This document shows, piece after piece, positions 6,608 to 8,531 of a stretch of 8,531 nt of DNA. Position numbers and translations under genes: made by a program. Each line of letters starts with the position of its first letter. Position 1 is the first letter of the stretch. The DNA is taken from assembly GCA_024763595.1 (NCBI GenBank), contig JANTFK010000116.1, positions 1-8,531 of the forward strand, in the 5' to 3' direction. The notes beneath the pieces were generated by a model that saw nothing but the letters and a program-made list of their open reading frames with translations, was not told the DNA's origin and made no database searches. The DNA comes from Bacteroidales bacterium (GTDB taxonomy: Bacteria; Bacteroidota; Bacteroidia; Bacteroidales; GCA-2748055).

Positions 6608-7774
6608 ATGTATATTCAACGTGAGATTGAAGGTGATATTATTAGAGGAGCGTCAGGTTTTCCCGTCCTTACAATCACAGGTCCTCGTCAATCAGGGAAA
6701 ACTACCCTGATCAAACATTTATTTCCAGAGAAGAAATACATATCTCTTGAGAATCCGGACAATTATGAGATAGCAATTAATGATCCTCGTGGTTTCTTAA
6801 ACCGGTACTTGGATGGTGTGATCCTTGATGAAGTACAAAGAGTGCCGGACTTGCTTTCGTATATTCAGGGGATAGTAGACGAATATAATATTCCCGGGAT
6901 GTTCATTCTATCAGGAAGTCAGCAATTCAACCTCCTGAGTGGAATCACCCAGTCCCTGGCAGGTCGAACTGCAATCTATAAGTTGTTTCCATTTAGCATT
7001 TCTGAACTGGGATCGCGTAATGAATCAGACATTAATAGCATGCTCTACAAGGGATTCTATCCCCGTATCTGGGATATGGATCTTTCCCCTGGAAAGGTGT
7101 ATGCCGATTATTTTGAAACCTATATAGAACGGGACCTGAGGCAGATTGTCAATATCAAGGATCCGGATAAATTCAGAAAATTCGTCAGGCTGTGTGCGGG
7201 AAGAGTGGGACAGTTATTCGTAGCCAGTCATCTGGCCAATGAACTGGGAGTTTCCGTACATACCATTAACTCATGGCTTTCTATTCTGGAAACGTCCTAT
7301 ATTGTATTTCAATTACCTCCCTTTCATGCGAATATCAACAAGCGTTTAACAAAAGCCCATAAACTCTATTTTTACGATATTGGCCTTGTTTGTAATTTGT
7401 TGAGAATCCAACAGCCTGATTTGTTGGAAAACCATCCATTGAGAGGCTCCATATTTGAAAATCTTGTTATTGCGGATATTGTTAAATCCCGAAGGCATAG
7501 CGGTCTGATGGATAATTTCTTTTTCTATCGGGACAGTAACCAGAATGAAGTTGATCTGGTGATTGATGATCTGCAAACACTGGATGCAGTCGAGGTCAAG
7601 TCTTCCGAAACCTTCAATACAAGCCTCTTAAAAGGATTAAATCACTTCAGGAAAGTGTTTCCTGAAAAGACCGACAGAACAATTCTGTGTTCTGCTGTAT
7701 CATATGAGATGTCCTTTAAGGAACACCAACTTGTTCATTTCAGGAATATCTCAAAGGCAATTAATCAGAAATAA
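6608..7774 (+). CDS. AAA_14/DUF4143-family ATP-binding protein with PD-(D/E)XK-like C-terminus
   Basis: This 388-residue P-loop ATPase belongs to a family that is widespread, often multicopy in Bacteroidota, and largely without a defined role. The N-terminal AAA_14 domain (about 1-135) has Walker A GPRQSGKT (25-32), Walker B VILDEVQ (71-77, D74/E75) and a sensor-like LSGSQQF (101-107). The middle part has the family's ERDLRQI (174-180) and a winged-helix-like segment (about 190-235). The C-terminal DUF4143 region carries FEN (283-285), NEVDLVI (313-319) and VEVKSSE (328-334). This gives a D316...E329-x-K331 arrangement like the PD-(D/E)XK nuclease fold; activity is not established. Its base composition is clearly more AT-rich than both neighbours, which hints at separate acquisition. 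It starts at an ATG preceded by GAAAGAG. The stop lies 15 bases before the next gene. Confidence 0.9.
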   Translation: MYIQREIEGDIIRGASGFPVLTITGPRQSGKTTLIKHLFPEKKYISLENPDNYEIAINDPRGFLNRYLDGVILDEVQRVPDLLSYIQGIVDEYNIPGMFILSGSQQFNLLSGITQSLAGRTAIYKLFPFSISELGSRNESDINSMLYKGFYPRIWDMDLSPGKVYADYFETYIERDLRQIVNIKDPDKFRKFVRLCAGRVGQLFVASHLANELGVSVHTINSWLSILETSYIVFQLPPFHANINKRLTKAHKLYFYDIGLVCNLLRIQQPDLLENHPLRGSIFENLVIADIVKSRRHSGLMDNFFFYRDSNQNEVDLVIDDLQTLDAVEVKSSETFNTSLLKGLNHFRKVFPEKTDRTILCSAVSYEMSFKEHQLVHFRNISKAINQK

Positions 7775-7789
7775 TTAGAAATATAAACG

Positions 7790-8152
7790 TTGAACATCGA
7801 AGAAATCCGCGAATACTGCATCTCCAAACCAGGAGTTACCGAAGGTTTGCCTTTTAACGACACCGCCCTGGTCTTTAAAGTGGCCGGAAAGATGTTTGCC
7901 GTGCTGGACCTGTCAGAGGATAGTAGGGGTATCAGCCTGAAGTGCGATCCTGAACTGGCCATTGAACTGCGGGAACAGCACCCGGAAGTGACTCCGGCCT
8001 GGCACTTTAACAAACATAATTGGAACGGTGTGGATCCTACCGGAAGCGTACCCGCAGAGAAGATCAAGGAATGGATCGACCACTCCTATGAGCTTGTGGT
8101 GAAGGGACTCAAGAGGGCAGACCGGGAGGCACTTGAGGCAGAGAACTCTTAA
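7790..8152 (+). CDS. MmcQ/YjbR (DUF419) family protein, TTG start
   Basis: This small soluble protein of 120 residues is the typical length for the MmcQ/YjbR family, whose fold resembles CyaY-like/double-wing DNA-binding proteins and whose role is not settled. Family landmarks are the N-terminal NIEEIREYCISKPGVTE (2-18), FKVAGKMFA (29-37), SLKCDPE (49-55), and the signature PAWHFNKHNWNGV (69-81) followed by a final helix (about 89-109). The start must be TTG at 7790. The frame has TAA at 7784-7786, and the homologous N-terminus begins exactly at this codon; the first ATG (residue 35) would remove a quarter of the domain. It starts 15 bases after the ATPase stop with no terminator between them, so the two may share a transcript. 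Its GC content is like that of the patatin gene, not the ATPase. It encodes no signal peptide. Confidence 0.92.
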   Translation: MNIEEIREYCISKPGVTEGLPFNDTALVFKVAGKMFAVLDLSEDSRGISLKCDPELAIELREQHPEVTPAWHFNKHNWNGVDPTGSVPAEKIKEWIDHSYELVVKGLKRADREALEAENS

Positions 8153-8190
8153 AATATCAGCCTGGTGCTGTAGGAAAGTAAGGCCTGAAT

Positions 8191-8227
8191 GTTAAAGGTT
8201 GTTAAAATGCACCCCCAACATTTTTAA
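8191..8227. promoter_or_regulatory. Possible regulatory repeats upstream of the ABC gene
   Basis: GTTAAA occurs at 8191-8196 and again at 8201-8206, one helical turn apart. The second copy also forms an imperfect inverted repeat with the downstream bases (TTAAAATG at 8202-8209, CATTTTTAA at 8219-8227, one extra T). The group ends at or just past the place where a -33 box would fall for the candidate -7 element at 8246. This may be a protein-binding site or chance in AT-rich DNA. Confidence 0.2.
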
Positions 8228-8245
8228 ATTAGAATCCGTCTTTAT

Positions 8246-8253
8246 TACTTTTG
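8246..8253 (+). promoter_or_regulatory. Candidate -7 box of the ABC transporter gene
   Basis: TACTTTTG matches the Bacteroidota element TAnnTTTG at every fixed base. The -33 position 20 bases upstream holds only TTT. A start near 8260 gives a leader of about 70 bases, which would contain both hairpins and the short ORF described here. It is the only such full match in the 179 bases between the YjbR-family gene and the ABC gene. Confidence 0.5.
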
Positions 8254-8262
8254 CACCAGTCA

Positions 8263-8318
8263 GGACCAGCCGGTCCGGAGTATGGTTCCCATTCTTGTTC
8301 AAAGGGAACACAACCATA
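8263..8318 (+). other. Structured leader of the ABC gene: two potential hairpins
   Basis: GGACC (8263-8267) can pair with GGTCC (8272-8276) around a 4-base loop. TATGGTT (8281-8287) can pair with AACCATA (8312-8318), and the next bases CCC (8288-8290) with GGG (8304-8306), across a 13-base loop and a small bulge. The alternative GTTCCC/GGGAAC pairing (8285-8290 with 8304-8309) is also possible. The structure ends 6 bases before the Shine-Dalgarno GAGG (8325-8328). No U-run follows, so it is not a terminator. No known riboswitch class was recognised. Confidence 0.35.
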
Positions 8319-8326
8319 AATACTGA
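8282..8326 (+). CDS. Possible 14-codon leader ORF overlapping the ABC gene ribosome-binding site
   Basis: An ATG at 8282 opens a frame of 14 codons (MVPILVQREHNHKY) that ends in TGA at 8324-8326. The stop overlaps the Shine-Dalgarno GAGG of the ABC gene, whose ATG is at 8332. GGAG precedes the short ORF, but with only 1 base of spacing, so its own initiation would be poor. It could couple translation to the ABC gene or be chance. No run of one amino acid codon suggests classical attenuation. Confidence 0.15.
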   Translation: MVPILVQREHNHKY

Positions 8327-8331
8327 GGAAA

Positions 8332-8531
8332 ATGGATATCAGAATTGAAAATCTGACAAAAAAGTATGGTGGTCAAAGGGCTGTGGACGACATTTCCTTT
8401 GAAGTGAAAACCGGTGAGATTGTCGGTTTTCTGGGCCCCAACGGTGCGGGTAAAACTACAACCATGCGGATGATTACCAATTTCATTGCTCCTTCGGATG
8501 GGAGCATAATCATAGATGGCAGGAAAATGGA
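8332..8531 (+). CDS. ABC transporter ATP-binding subunit, 3' part beyond the window
   Basis: The first 66 codons are present and the gene runs off the window. The N-terminus is a standard ABC nucleotide-binding domain: MDIRIENLTKKYG, an A-loop Tyr12, ISFEVKTGEIVGFLGPNGAGKTTT with Walker A GPNGAGKT at 35-42, and the strand GSIIIDG (57-63). The start ATG has GAGG 4-7 bases upstream, and the frame has a stop at 8317-8319, so the start is firm. The sequence type matches single-domain export ATPases that work with a separate permease, including GldA of the gliding-motility ABC transporter of Bacteroidota. The Q-loop, signature, Walker B and any permease gene lie outside, so the symbol gldA is not assigned. 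Substrate is unknown. Confidence 0.92.
   Translation, partial: MDIRIENLTKKYGGQRAVDDISFEVKTGEIVGFLGPNGAGKTTTMRMITNFIAPSDGSIIIDGRKM

Noticed and set aside
8158..8170. Small hairpin CAGC/GCTG just after the YjbR-family gene
   Set aside because: It has only 4 base pairs and no T-run after it, so it is not a credible terminator.
1..8531. CRISPR arrays, tRNA or rRNA genes, insertion sequences, phage genes
   Set aside because: Reading both strands showed no spaced direct repeats, cloverleaf-like segments, transposase motifs or terminal inverted repeats.

Overview
The window most likely comes from a member of the Bacteroidota (or a close FCB-group relative) of moderate GC content. Four things suggest this. 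A secreted protein ends in a type A sorting domain of the type IX secretion system (T9SS). Several intergenic regions carry Bacteroidota-type promoter elements, a TTG-like -33 box and a TAnnTTTG-like -7 box. The histidine kinase and response regulator are of the HisKA_3/NarL class. The gene families on the right arm fit this group. Species and genus cannot be read from the sequence.

Left arm, bases 1-5449, all genes on the minus strand. Read in the direction of transcription, a membrane histidine kinase (5449-3677) overlaps its NarL-type response regulator (3690-3046) by 14 bases. About 210 bases further on lies a large multiheme c-type cytochrome gene (2835-148), closed by a strong intrinsic terminator (71-104). 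The cytochrome joins an ethylbenzene-dehydrogenase-like (DOMON-type) haem-binding domain, a cytochrome c554-like multihaem domain and a T9SS sorting domain. It has nine CXXCH motifs and one CX3CH motif, so it may carry ten c-type haems and be exported to the cell surface. Candidate promoters of the same architecture precede the kinase and the cytochrome, and a perfect 10-bp inverted repeat sits just upstream of the cytochrome promoter. The simplest reading, which is inference, is a sensor/regulator pair controlling a surface electron-transfer protein.

Right arm, bases 5620-8531, all genes on the plus strand and divergent from the kinase. It holds a patatin-like phospholipase (5620-6504), an AAA_14/DUF4143 ATPase (6608-7774), a small MmcQ/YjbR (DUF419) protein that starts with TTG only 15 bases after the ATPase stop (7790-8152), and the first 66 codons of an ABC transporter ATP-binding subunit (8332 to the window end). 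The ATPase gene is clearly more AT-rich than its neighbours in sampled rows, which suggests separate acquisition. The ABC gene has a promoter-like element and a structured leader containing a 14-codon ORF.

No rRNA, tRNA, CRISPR array, insertion sequence or prophage gene was recognised. No gap between genes exceeds 300 bases. The most interesting element is the T9SS-tagged decahaem fusion protein with its adjacent two-component system. Each domain belongs to a known family; the combination and the regulatory logic are what merit a second look.
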